From positions 1 through 64,000 of the forward strand of contig NZ_JAIOAA010000016.1 in assembly GCF_019890675.1 (NCBI RefSeq): a DNA stretch of 64,000 nt, written 5' to 3'. The position numbers and the translations under genes were made by a program. Under the pieces are notes generated by a model. The model searched no databases, had not been told where the DNA came from, and worked only from the letters and a program-made list of their open reading frames with translations. Shown piece by piece: positions 1-7,917 of the stretch (positions are counted from its first letter, which is position 1; each line of letters opens with the position of its first letter). This stretch comes from Micromonospora sp. PLK6-60. Its GTDB lineage: Bacteria > Actinomycetota > Actinomycetes > Mycobacteriales > Micromonosporaceae.

Positions 1-50
1 CCGCCTGCCCGGACGGTAGCCGCCGATCCGCCCGCCCCGGCCCCGGATGC

Positions 51-71
51 GCATTACCGAAGCATTACCGA
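51..71. promoter_or_regulatory. Direct repeat upstream of the epimerase, candidate response-regulator site
   Basis: GCATTACCGA occurs twice, at 51-60 and 62-71, exactly 11 bp apart. Read on the minus strand each copy is TCGGTAAT, close to the TCGGTAAG repeats at 2795-2831. An 11-bp direct repeat is the usual arrangement for OmpR/PhoB-family regulators, and such a regulator is encoded at 5897-6592. Binding is inferred. Nothing else is seen in bases 1-119. Confidence 0.45.
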
Positions 72-132
72 GTGCTGACGTCCCCGGGCGAACCGGCCCG
101 CCGGCCCACCCGAGCGGCCTACCGTGGCCGGC

Positions 133-1239
133 ATGCGGATACTGGTCACCGGCGCCGCCGGGTTCGTCGGATCGCACGTCGTCGACCTGCTGGTCGACGG
201 GGGACACGAGGTGGTCGGGCTGGACGCCCTGCTGCCCCAGGCGCACGGTGGCGCGCCGCCCGACCGGGCGCGCGGGCACCGGCTGGTCGTCGGCGACGTC
301 CGTGACCCCGACCAGCTGGACCGGCTGCTGCCCGGGGTGGACGCGGTCTGCCACCAGGCGGCAATGGTGGGGCACGGCCTCGACCCGTCGGACGCCCCCG
401 ACTACGCCAGCCACAACGACTACGGCACGGCGGTGCTGCTCGCCGCGATGCACCGCGCCGGGGTGACCCGGCTGGTGCTGGCCAGCTCGATGGTGGTCTA
501 CGGCGAGGGCCGCTACCGCTGCGCCCGGCACGGCGTGGTCCGGCCCGCGCCCCGCCGGCCCGCCGACCTGGCCGCCGGGCGGTACGACCCGACCTGCCCG
601 GACTGCGCCGGCCCGCTCACCCCGGACCGGGTGCCCGAGGACGCCCCGCTGGAGCCGCGCAGCACGTACGCGGCCAGCAAGCTGGCCCAGGAGCACCTGG
701 CCGCCGCGTGGGCCCGGCAGACCGGGGGCGGGGTGTGGGCGCTGCGGTACCACAACGTCTACGGCCCGCGGATGCCCCGTGACACCCCGTACGCCGGGGT
801 CGCCTCGATCTTCCGCTCGGCGCTGGCCGACGGGCGACCGCCCCGGGTCTACGAGGACGGCCGGCAGCGCCGCGACTTCGTCCACGTCACCGACGTGGCC
901 CGGGCGAACCTGTTGGCGCTGACCGCGCCGACCCCGGCCGGGCTGGTGCCGGTGAACGTCTGCTCCGGCGAGCCGCACACCGTCGGTGAGCTGGCCGGGG
1001 CGCTGGCCCGGGCGATGGGCGGCCCGGCGCCGGAGGTGGTCGGCGGCGCCCGGGCGGCGGACGTCCGGCACGTGACCGCCGACCCGCGCCGGGCACGCGA
1101 CCTGCTCGGCTACCGCGCCCGGGTGGGTTTCGGAGACGGGGTGCGCCGGTTCGCCACCGACCCGCTGCGCGAACCCGCCACCGTCGCGGCTGACCCGGCC
1201 GGGTCGCCCGGCAGACCCCGGCCACGCGTCGGCGGTTGA
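133..1239 (+). CDS. NAD-dependent epimerase/dehydratase (extended SDR) with Cys-rich insert
   Basis: Nucleotide-sugar epimerase/dehydratase of 368 aa acting in the cytoplasm. The N-terminal Rossmann motif TGAAGFVGSHV and the catalytic pair Tyr179/Lys183 (STYAASK) are intact. Between Gly125 and the catalytic Tyr is an insert with Cys130, His133, Cys155 and Cys158 (CPDC), which could bind zinc; dTDP-rhamnose 4-epimerase-like members of the family carry a similar insert, but the substrate cannot be fixed from sequence. The ATG at 133 is chosen over the GTG at 124 because TACCGT (120-125) sits seven bases before it with no Shine-Dalgarno, the pattern of a leaderless transcript. It probably works with the glycosyltransferase group that follows. 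Confidence 0.85.
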   Translation: MRILVTGAAGFVGSHVVDLLVDGGHEVVGLDALLPQAHGGAPPDRARGHRLVVGDVRDPDQLDRLLPGVDAVCHQAAMVGHGLDPSDAPDYASHNDYGTAVLLAAMHRAGVTRLVLASSMVVYGEGRYRCARHGVVRPAPRRPADLAAGRYDPTCPDCAGPLTPDRVPEDAPLEPRSTYAASKLAQEHLAAAWARQTGGGVWALRYHNVYGPRMPRDTPYAGVASIFRSALADGRPPRVYEDGRQRRDFVHVTDVARANLLALTAPTPAGLVPVNVCSGEPHTVGELAGALARAMGGPAPEVVGGARAADVRHVTADPRRARDLLGYRARVGFGDGVRRFATDPLREPATVAADPAGSPGRPRPRVGG

Positions 1240-1321
1240 TCCCGGCCGTGCGTCCCGGCTGACCCGGCCGCGCGTCCCCGCCGACGCCGGCCCGGCCGGT
1301 GCCGCGCGGAGGCGGCGGCGG

Positions 1322-2731
1322 TCAGGAGACGGTGAGCAGCAGGTGGTTGACCGCGAGCGCGGTGAGCGCCTGCCCGAGCAGCCACCACCGCCGGGCCGGC
1401 CCGGGCAGGTGCGCGGCGGCCACCAGCAGCCAGACCACGAACGGCAGCCAGATCCGCTCCACCTCGGCCTTGCTCATCCCGGACAGGTCCGCGGCCGTCA
1501 CCGCCAGCGCCGCCGCCGCGGGCAGCAGCACCGTCGGCCCGAGCGCACCCACCCGTCCGGCCGCGGGCCACCACCGGTCGCCGGTTGCCGGTCGCTCGGC
1601 CGCCCGCCAGCGCGCGCGTCCCGCCGCCACCGCCCGGCGCAGCGCCGGCCCCAGCACCGGCCCGGCGGCCAGCAGCAGCGCCGCCAGGTTCGCCCACACC
1701 CAGTAGCCGTACGGGCGCTCGGCCGCCCAGCCCTGGTAGTAGCGGACCACCACCCGGTCGTACCCGGCCCACCAGTGGAACCCGGCGAGGCTGAACACCG
1801 CCACCACGGCCGCCACTCCCGCCGAGGCGGCCAGCAACGCGGCCCACCGGCGGGCCGGGCGCAGCGCCAGCACCACCAGCGCCAGCGGCGCGACCAGCAC
1901 GAACCCGTACGACAGGTAGAGGGCGAAGCCGAGCAGCAGCCCGCCGGCCAGCGCCGCCCCGGGGCCGCGTACCGCCAGCAGGGCCAGGCCGGCGGCGACC
2001 ACGGCGGCGAAGATGCCGTCCCCGGAGGCGCCCACCCACACCGCGCCGGGCAGCAGCACCAAAAACGGCAGCACCGCCCGGGCGGCGGCAGCGGCACCCA
2101 GCGCCCGCAACGCCACCGGCACGGAGACGGCGACCGTCGCTCCGACCAGCACGCAGGCCAGCGCGGCGGCGGTGCCACCGCCCAGGCCGACCCGGTCCAG
2201 CCCGACGAAGACCAGCAGCGCGCCCGGCGGATGCCCGGCGGTGTGCGTCGACCACGAGTCGGGCTGGAAGTCGAGGATCCGGTCGGTGAAGCCGGCCAGG
2301 GTGGCCCGGACGTCGACCACGCCCGGCACCTCGTGCAGGTATTCCGCCTGCACGGTGAGCCGCCGGGTCAGCCCCCGCGACCAGCCGTCCACCAGCGCCA
2401 GCGACAGCGTCCAGGCCACCGAGGCCAGCCAGCCGGCGCCCAGCAGCGCACCCCAGCGGGCGGTGCCGGACCAGCGCAGTCCCGGCCCGAGCACCAGCAG
2501 CACCACCACCACCGCGGCCGGGGTGCCCCAGCCCAGGTGCGGCCACCAGCTGGCGTAGAGCGGCGCGGCGTCGGCGTACAGGCCCGTCCCGCGCCGGTTC
2601 AGCACCACCCCGACCACCACGGCGGCGGCCAGCAACGCCGCCTCGACGCCCAGCACGACGAGGTCGCCCCGGTCGCGCGCCGGCCGGGCCGCGTCGGCGG
2701 GGGAGCGGGGAAGCAGGGCACCAGATCTCAT
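1322..2731 (-). CDS. Polytopic membrane protein, possible GT-C-like glycosyltransferase
   Basis: 469 aa, strongly hydrophobic, with roughly ten to twelve predicted membrane segments. A loop near residues 150-165 contains DFQPDSWSTHTAGHPPG, with acidic and His residues reminiscent of the periplasmic loops of GT-C mannosyl/arabinosyl transferases, but no diagnostic motif is certain. It is divergent from the family-2 glycosyltransferase at 2878 and shares its intergenic region, which holds candidate regulator repeats, so a role in envelope glycan synthesis is plausible. Upstream on the minus strand TACTGT lies ten bases before the ATG and no clear ribosome site is seen. Function unassigned beyond membrane protein. 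Confidence 0.75.
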   Translation of the reverse strand: MRSGALLPRSPADAARPARDRGDLVVLGVEAALLAAAVVVGVVLNRRGTGLYADAAPLYASWWPHLGWGTPAAVVVVLLVLGPGLRWSGTARWGALLGAGWLASVAWTLSLALVDGWSRGLTRRLTVQAEYLHEVPGVVDVRATLAGFTDRILDFQPDSWSTHTAGHPPGALLVFVGLDRVGLGGGTAAALACVLVGATVAVSVPVALRALGAAAAARAVLPFLVLLPGAVWVGASGDGIFAAVVAAGLALLAVRGPGAALAGGLLLGFALYLSYGFVLVAPLALVVLALRPARRWAALLAASAGVAAVVAVFSLAGFHWWAGYDRVVVRYYQGWAAERPYGYWVWANLAALLLAAGPVLGPALRRAVAAGRARWRAAERPATGDRWWPAAGRVGALGPTVLLPAAAALAVTAADLSGMSKAEVERIWLPFVVWLLVAAAHLPGPARRWWLLGQALTALAVNHLLLTVS

Positions 2732-2794
2732 GACGAGGCGGACAGTACGGCCCGACCGGCACCCACGTCAGCGGAATCACCGGTCCGTCACCGG

Positions 2795-2831
2795 TCGGTA
2801 AGAACTGCCGGCTCGGTAAGCGTTCCGTAAG
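2795..2831. promoter_or_regulatory. TCGGTAAG direct repeats in divergent intergenic region
   Basis: TCGGTAAG at 2795-2802 and 2813-2820 and TCCGTAAG at 2824-2831; the last two are 11 bp apart. They sit in the region between the membrane-protein gene and the glycosyltransferase gene. The same element occurs upstream of the epimerase (51-71) and of the response regulator (6652-6669). Candidate OmpR-family binding site, by inference. Confidence 0.45.
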
Positions 2832-2877
2832 GCCGAACGCCGCCCCGCCGGCCCCGCCGCGCCCTAGCGTCGGCCCC

Positions 2878-3552
2878 ATGCCGACACACATCGACGTGGT
2901 GCTGCCGTGCCTCGACGAGGCCGCCGCCCTGCCCGGCGTGCTGGCCGCGCTGCCGCCCGGCTACCGGGCGCTGGTGGTGGACAACGGGTCCCGCGACGGC
3001 TCACCCGAGGTGGCCGCCCGCCATGGCGCCCGGGTGGTCCGCGAACCCCGCCGGGGATACGGCGCCGCCGTACACACCGGGATCGAGGCGGCCGACACCG
3101 AGCTGGTCTGCGTCCTCGACGCCGACGGGTCCTTCGACCCCCGGCAACTGCCCGCCCTGGTCGCCCCGGTCGCCGGGGGCGCCGCCGACCTGTCCGTGGG
3201 CCGCCGCCGACCGGTACGCCCCGGCGTCTGGCCCTGGCACGCCCGGGCCGGTACAGCGCTGGTCGCCGCGCTGCTGCGGCACCGCGGCGTGCCGCTGCGC
3301 GACCTCAGCCCGATCCGGGTGGCCCGCCGCGAGGCGCTGCTCGCCCTCGGCGTCACCGACCGTGCCTTCGGGTACCCCCTCGAACTGCTCATCCGGGCCG
3401 CCGCGGCGGGCTGGCGGATCCACGAGACCGACGTCCGCTACGCCCCGCGCGCGGCCGGCACCCGGTCCAAGGTCTCCGGCTCGGTACGCGGCACCCTGCG
3501 CGCCACCCGCGACTTCGCCGTGGTGCTGCGCACCGTGGACGGCCCCCGGTGA
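2878..3552 (+). CDS. Glycosyltransferase family 2
   Basis: 224 aa GT-A fold transferase of the dolichyl-phosphate-mannose-synthase-like type, moving a sugar from an activated donor to a lipid or glycan acceptor. The N-terminal strand DVVLPCLDEA, the VVDNGSRDGS loop and the DADGSFD acidic motif are present; no C-terminal membrane helices are seen, so it is probably peripheral. Leaderless start: TAGCGT (2865-2870) is seven bases before the ATG. It overlaps the next gene by GTGA, and three genes run together to 4867. Acceptor unknown. Confidence 0.85.
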   Translation: MPTHIDVVLPCLDEAAALPGVLAALPPGYRALVVDNGSRDGSPEVAARHGARVVREPRRGYGAAVHTGIEAADTELVCVLDADGSFDPRQLPALVAPVAGGAADLSVGRRRPVRPGVWPWHARAGTALVAALLRHRGVPLRDLSPIRVARREALLALGVTDRAFGYPLELLIRAAAAGWRIHETDVRYAPRAAGTRSKVSGSVRGTLRATRDFAVVLRTVDGPR

Positions 3553-4241
3553 CCGTGCTGCTGGTGCTCGCCAAGGCACCCGTGCCCGGGCGGGTGAAGA
3601 CCCGGCTCTGCCCGCCGGCCACCGGAGAGCAGGCGGCCCGGATCGCCGCCGCCGCGCTGCGCGACACCCTCGACGCGGTCCGCGCCACCCCCGGGGTGGT
3701 CCCGGTGCTGGCCCTCGCCGGCCGGTTCGACGACGCCGTCGACGGGGCCGCCCTGACCGCCGCCACCGCCGGCTGGCCGATCCTGCCGCAGCGCGGCCCG
3801 GACCTGGCCGCGCGGCTGGCCCACGCGCACGCCGACGTGGCGGCCGGATACCCGGGGGCGCCGGTGTTCCAGATCGGCATGGACACCCCGCAGCTCACCC
3901 CCGCCCGGCTGGCCGCCGCGGTGCGCCGCCTCGCCGGCACCGACGCGGTGCTGGGCCGGGCCACCGACGGCGGCTGGTGGGGGCTGGGGCTGCGCGACCC
4001 GGGGCACGCCGCCGCGTTGCGTACCGTGCCCACGTCCACCCCGCAGACCTGCCGGCTCACCTGGGCCGCGCTGCGCGGACGCGGACTGCGGGTGGCGCCG
4101 CTGCCGGTGCTGCGCGACGTGGACGTCTGGGCCGACGCGCTGGCGGTGGCCGCCACCGTGCCGGCCGGCCGGTTCGCCCGGGCGGTGGCCGAGGCGCGTC
4201 CGGGCACCGCCCGGCGCAGCCTCGCCGGAGAACGGCGATGA
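3549..4241 (+). CDS. DUF2064/TIGR04282-type nucleotidyl- or glycosyl-transferase-like protein
   Basis: 230 aa. The N-terminal LAKAPVPGRVKTRL matches the start of the DUF2064 family (an rSAM/selenodomain-associated transferase group with a nucleotide-sugar-transferase fold related to CofC/MobA). A central GMDTPQL and TDGGWWGLGL are also typical. The GTG start overlaps the stop of the glycosyltransferase by four bases, so translation is coupled. DUF2064 proteins often sit beside family-2 glycosyltransferases; their reaction is not established, and none is proposed here. Confidence 0.8.
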   Translation: MTVLLVLAKAPVPGRVKTRLCPPATGEQAARIAAAALRDTLDAVRATPGVVPVLALAGRFDDAVDGAALTAATAGWPILPQRGPDLAARLAHAHADVAAGYPGAPVFQIGMDTPQLTPARLAAAVRRLAGTDAVLGRATDGGWWGLGLRDPGHAAALRTVPTSTPQTCRLTWAALRGRGLRVAPLPVLRDVDVWADALAVAATVPAGRFARAVAEARPGTARRSLAGERR

Positions 4242-4867
4242 CCGGCGCGGCCTTCGGCACCGCGCTGCGCGACCGCCGGCCCGGCCCGTGCTGGCTGGTG
4301 CACCCGGACGGGCACCGCCGCCGGCTGCCGGTGGAGCGGTGGCACGGGCCGGCCGAGGCCGCCGTCGCGGCCCTCGTCGCCCGGTGCGCCGGCCCCACCC
4401 TGGACCTGGGCTGCGGTCCGGGCCGGTTCGTCGGCGCGCTCACCCGGGCCGGGGTGACCGCCCTCGGCGTCGACATCTCGGCCCGCGCCGTCGCGCTGAC
4501 CCGGGCCCGCGGCGCGGCCGCGATCCGCGCCGACCTGCACGACCCGCTGCCCGCCCAGGGCCGGTGGGCGCACGTCGTGCTGCTGGACGGCAACATCGGC
4601 ATCGGCGGCGATCCGGTCGCGCTGCTGCGCCGCTGCCGGGCGCTGCTGCGGGCCCGGGGCACCGTCCTGGTCGAACTCGACAGGCCCGGCGCGGGCGCCT
4701 GGCAGGGCGTGGTGCACGTGCGCTCCGGCCCGCGCCGGGGACCGGACTTCCGCTGGGCCGGGCTGGACACCCGTAGCGTGCACCGGCCGGCGCAGGCCGC
4801 CGGGCTCGACGTCCGGGAGGTGTTCCCGGTCGGTCACCGCTGGTTCGCCGAGCTGGCCCGCGCCTGA
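4238..4867 (+). CDS. Class I SAM-dependent methyltransferase
   Basis: 209 aa. Motif I LDLGCGPGRFVG, the acidic GVDIS after strand 2, ADLHDPLP and VVLLDGNIGIGGD are the landmarks of a Rossmann-fold methyltransferase. ATG overlaps the previous stop (ATGA), making it the third coupled gene after the glycosyltransferase and DUF2064 genes. Target unknown; a modification of the lipid or glycan made by the neighbours is a reasonable guess. It ends 12 bases before the convergent histidine kinase, with no clear terminator. Confidence 0.85.
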   Translation: MTGAAFGTALRDRRPGPCWLVHPDGHRRRLPVERWHGPAEAAVAALVARCAGPTLDLGCGPGRFVGALTRAGVTALGVDISARAVALTRARGAAAIRADLHDPLPAQGRWAHVVLLDGNIGIGGDPVALLRRCRALLRARGTVLVELDRPGAGAWQGVVHVRSGPRRGPDFRWAGLDTRSVHRPAQAAGLDVREVFPVGHRWFAELARA

Positions 4868-4878
4868 CCGGCGGCGGG

Positions 4879-5904
4879 TCAGGCGGCCACCGGCAGCCGC
4901 ACCAGGAACCGGCACCCGTCGTCGACGTTTGCCACCTCCACCCGCCCGCCGTGCGCCTCGACCAGCCCGCGCACGATGGCCAGCCCGAGCCCGCCGGAAC
5001 CCGCCACCCCGCCGTCGCCCGACCGTGGGGTACGCGCCGGCTCGCCGCGGAACGCCACGTCGAAGAGCCGGGGCAGGTCGGCGTCGGGGATGCCGCCGCA
5101 GGTGTCCACCACCGCGAACCAGGCGTCGGCGCCGTCGCGGCCGGCGTCGATCCGGACCGTGCCGTCGTCGGGCGTGTAGCGGACGGCGTTGAGCAGCAGG
5201 TTGGCCACCACCCGGGCCAGTTCCCGCTCGCTGGCGGTCACCGTCGGCCAGCCCGACTCGGCGGCGACCAGCCGGATCCGGCGGGCCGCGGCCAGCGGCG
5301 CGGTGCCGGCGAGCGCGTCGGAGACCACGTCGCCCAGCGGCACCGGCGCCAGCGACAACCGCAGCGCGCCCGCGTTGATCCGGGACAGCTCGAACAGGTC
5401 GTCGACCAGCCGGGTCATCCGGTCGGTCTCCACCCGGATCCGCCGGTGGTACTCCTCGACGGTCCGCCGGTCGGCGACCACCCCGTCCTCCAGCGCCTCC
5501 GCCATCGCGCGCAGCCCGGCCAGCGGCGTACGCAGGTCGTGCGACACCCAGGCGACCAGGTCGCGGCGGCCCTTCTCGATCCGCCGTTCCCGTTCCCGGG
5601 CCTGGGCCGCCCACACCGCCGCCGCGGCGAGCCGGCGGCCGAACAGCCACCCCACGCCGAGGCTGACCACCGCCGCGGCGGCCACCGTGATCAGCACGAC
5701 CTCCAGGTCGTGCGCGGACAGGAACATCGCCTCGGCGACCACCACCACCCCGGCGGCGACCGCGGCCACCGTGCCGGCCAGCAGCACCGCGATGTGCACG
5801 GTGATCGACCGCCCGCGCAACAGCCGCAACGCCGCCGCCGCGAGCACCCCGACGCAGCAGGCCGCGCCCAGCGCCACCGCGAAGATCAGCGCGAGGTCAC
5901 GCAT
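4879..5904 (-). CDS. Sensor histidine kinase (HisKA/HATPase)
   Basis: 341 aa membrane kinase. About three hydrophobic segments occupy residues 5-90 with almost no external loop, suggesting sensing within the membrane. The H-box SHDLRTPL carries the phospho-accepting His122; the N box NLLLNAVRYTP, G1 DTCGGIP and G2 GSGGLGLAIV follow in order. The start overlaps the response-regulator stop by eight bases, so the two form one operon transcribed from 6592. The likely partner promoters are those of the adjacent sugar/envelope genes. Confidence 0.9.
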   Translation of the reverse strand: MRDLALIFAVALGAACCVGVLAAAALRLLRGRSITVHIAVLLAGTVAAVAAGVVVVAEAMFLSAHDLEVVLITVAAAAVVSLGVGWLFGRRLAAAAVWAAQARERERRIEKGRRDLVAWVSHDLRTPLAGLRAMAEALEDGVVADRRTVEEYHRRIRVETDRMTRLVDDLFELSRINAGALRLSLAPVPLGDVVSDALAGTAPLAAARRIRLVAAESGWPTVTASERELARVVANLLLNAVRYTPDDGTVRIDAGRDGADAWFAVVDTCGGIPDADLPRLFDVAFRGEPARTPRSGDGGVAGSGGLGLAIVRGLVEAHGGRVEVANVDDGCRFLVRLPVAA

Positions 5905-6592
5905 CGGTCGGCTCGTACCGGTAGCCGACGCCCCACACCGTCACGATCCGCCGCGGGTCGGCCGGGTCCGCCTCGATCTTCTCCCGCAGCCGCCGCACGT
6001 GCACCGTCACGGTGGACTGGTCGCCGAAGCGCCACCCCCAGACCCGGTCCAACAGCTCCGCCCGGTGGAACGCCCGCCCCGGGTGGCGCAGCAGGAAGGC
6101 CAGCAGGTCGAACTCGCGCAGGGTCAGCGCCAGCTCCCGGCCGTGCAGCCGGGCCACCCGGGCGCCGGTCTCCACCACCAGCCCGCCGTCGGCCAGCACC
6201 GCCGGGGCCGCCGGGGTCGGCTCCCCGCCGGCCCGGCGCAGCACCGACCGGACCCGCAGCACCAGCTCGCGCGGGGAGAACGGCTTGCTCAGGTAGTCGT
6301 CCGCGCCCAGTTGCAGGCCGAGGATCCGGTCGGCCTCGTCGCCCCGCGCGGTCAACATCACGATGGGTACGGCGTCCGGGCGTTGCCGCAACCGACGGCA
6401 CACCTCCAGCCCGTCCAGGAGTGGCAGCATCACGTCCAGCACCACCAGCTGCGGGGGCGCCGCCTCGACCGCGGCCAGCGCGGCCACCCCGTCGCCGACG
6501 TGCTCGACCCGGTAGCCGGCGTGTTCCAGGTAGCGGCAGACCACATCGCTGACCGTCCGGTCGTCGTCGACGACCAGCACCCGTTGCGCCAC
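5897..6592 (-). CDS. OmpR/PhoB-family response regulator
   Basis: 231 aa. Receiver domain (residues 3-115) with acidic pocket Asp9-Asp11, phospho-acceptor Asp53 (LDVMLP) and the conserved Lys in SKPFSPREL; C-terminal winged helix (about 135-228) with VTVHVRRLREKIE and the GVGYRYEP ending typical of the family. The GTG at 6592 is chosen because AGGAGGT (6597-6603, minus strand) lies just upstream; a longer frame to 6649 has no such support. First gene of the operon with the kinase. Possible autoregulation through repeats at 6652-6669. Confidence 0.9.
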   Translation of the reverse strand: MAQRVLVVDDDRTVSDVVCRYLEHAGYRVEHVGDGVAALAAVEAAPPQLVVLDVMLPLLDGLEVCRRLRQRPDAVPIVMLTARGDEADRILGLQLGADDYLSKPFSPRELVLRVRSVLRRAGGEPTPAAPAVLADGGLVVETGARVARLHGRELALTLREFDLLAFLLRHPGRAFHRAELLDRVWGWRFGDQSTVTVHVRRLREKIEADPADPRRIVTVWGVGYRYEPTDA

Positions 6593-6651
6593 ACGTACCT
6601 CCTCGTGCCGCCAGGGTAGTCGCGGCCGGGCCGGCGGTCGGGCCCGCAAAT

Positions 6652-6669
6652 CTTGCGATGTCCTTACCG
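6652..6669. promoter_or_regulatory. Candidate autoregulatory repeat of the response regulator
   Basis: CTTGCGA (6652-6658) and CTTACCG (6663-6669) place CTT 11 bp apart; on the minus strand the second reads CGGTAAG, as in the repeats at 2795-2831. It lies about 60 bp upstream of the regulator start and also upstream of the divergent NYN gene. The first half-site is imperfect, so support is moderate. Confidence 0.35.
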
Positions 6670-6726
6670 TCGGCCGTACGGCCGTGCCGCCGACGGCCGC
6701 GCCGGCCGGCGGCGTAGGCTGACCCG

Positions 6727-7788
6727 GTGGATCAAGAGGACCGCATCGCCCTGTTCCTCGACTACGAGAACCTCGCCCTCGGCGCCCGCGACCACCTCGG
6801 TGGCGCGGCCTTCAACCTGCGCCCGATCGCCGACGCCCTCGCCGAGCGGGGGCGGGTCGTGGTCCGCCGCGCGTACGCCGACTGGTCGTACTTCGACGAG
6901 GACCGGCGGATGCTCACCCGCTCGCACGTCGAGCTGATCGAGATACCGCAGCGGATGGGCGCCTCCCGCAAGAACGCCGCCGACATCAAGATGGCCGTCG
7001 ACGCCATCGAGCTGGCCTTCGAGCGGGACTACATCTCCACCTTCGTGATCGGCACCGGCGACAGCGACTTCACCCCGCTGGTGCACAAGCTGCGCGAGCT
7101 GAACAAGCGGGTGATCGGGGTGGGGGTGGAGCAGTCCACCTCGGCGTTGCTGCCGCCGGCCTGCGACGAGTTCCTCTACTACGACCGCCTGGAGGGCGTC
7201 GACGTGCCGCCGGCGCGGGAGCGGCGGGCCCGGCCGGCGCGCGGCGCGCAGCAGGTGGAGCGGGAGCCCGAGGCGCCGGCCGCCGAGGAGCAGCCGGCGC
7301 GGGACGTGGACAGCCTCGCCGTGCTGGTCGCCCAGACCGTGGCCGGCCTGCAGGACAGCTCCGGTGGCGAGGTCACCGCCTCCACCCTCAAGCGCGCGCT
7401 GCGCCGCAAGGATCCGACGTTCAGCGAGGCCGACTACGGCTTCCGGACCTTCGGCGAGCTGCTGCGCCACCTGGCCGGGCGCAACGTGGTCGAGCTGGGG
7501 GAGGGCCCGGCGAAGGGCGACCCGGAGGTCACCCTGCCCGAGCACGGCGACCGGGAGGCCGCCTTCGCGCTGCTGCGTTCGGTGGTGCAGGACCTGGCCG
7601 GCGCCGGCGGCACGGTGGCGCTGTCCGGCCTGAAGAACCAGCTGCGGCGGGCCCGGCCGGACTTCAGCGAGAAGAAGCTCGGCTACCGCGGCTTCCTCCA
7701 GTTCTGCCGGGCGGCGGCCACCGCCGGGGTGGTCGACCTGCGGTGGAGCGACGAGGCCGACGACTACCTGCTGTCCGTGCCGGGCTGA
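6727..7788 (+). CDS. NYN-domain ribonuclease-like protein with two OST-HTH/LOTUS domains
   Basis: 353 aa. Residues 5-155 form a NYN (PIN-like) nuclease domain: Asp12 in FLDYENL, Asp87 in AADIKMAVD and Asp112/Asp114 in GTGDSDF are the expected metal-binding acids. A charged linker rich in Arg, Ala and Glu (about 156-195) leads to two LOTUS repeats (about 196-270 and 278-350), each with the pattern L-K-L-RR-x-P-x-FSE-x-x-Y-G-F/Y-R. LOTUS domains bind RNA, including G-rich or quadruplex RNA, in studied proteins. GTG start with TAGGCT (6715-6720) six bases upstream, so probably leaderless. Target RNA unknown. Confidence 0.88.
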   Translation: MDQEDRIALFLDYENLALGARDHLGGAAFNLRPIADALAERGRVVVRRAYADWSYFDEDRRMLTRSHVELIEIPQRMGASRKNAADIKMAVDAIELAFERDYISTFVIGTGDSDFTPLVHKLRELNKRVIGVGVEQSTSALLPPACDEFLYYDRLEGVDVPPARERRARPARGAQQVEREPEAPAAEEQPARDVDSLAVLVAQTVAGLQDSSGGEVTASTLKRALRRKDPTFSEADYGFRTFGELLRHLAGRNVVELGEGPAKGDPEVTLPEHGDREAAFALLRSVVQDLAGAGGTVALSGLKNQLRRARPDFSEKKLGYRGFLQFCRAAATAGVVDLRWSDEADDYLLSVPG

Positions 7789-7835
7789 GGCGGCCGGCCG
7801 GCTGCTGGACACCTGAACCGGCGGCCCGTCCGCCG

Positions 7836-7866
7836 TTGACTTCGAGCGCACTGGAACCCCTACCGT
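7836..7866 (+). promoter_or_regulatory. MerR-type promoter with 19-bp spacer and central dyad
   Basis: TTGACT (7836-7841) and TACCGT (7861-7866) are separated by 19 bp, longer than normal, and the spacer carries the imperfect dyad TTCGAG-CGCA-CTGGAA (7841-7856). Overlong spacers with a dyad between the -35 and -10 are the signature of promoters activated by MerR-family regulators. It drives the aldo/keto reductase gene. No MerR gene is present in the window. Confidence 0.6.
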
Positions 7867-7917
7867 CGGCCTCCACGGACGCGGCACGACCGTCGCGCCC
7901 GGATCGAGGGGACACGC

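Noticed and set aside
1322..2830. Plus-strand frame opposite the membrane-protein gene
   Set aside because: Gln/His/Arg-rich composition typical of antisense frames in high-GC DNA.
1110..2891. 593-codon minus-strand frame across the membrane-protein gene
   Set aside because: Arg/Gly/Ala-rich shadow frame; the 469-residue frame has real membrane segments and a sensible start.
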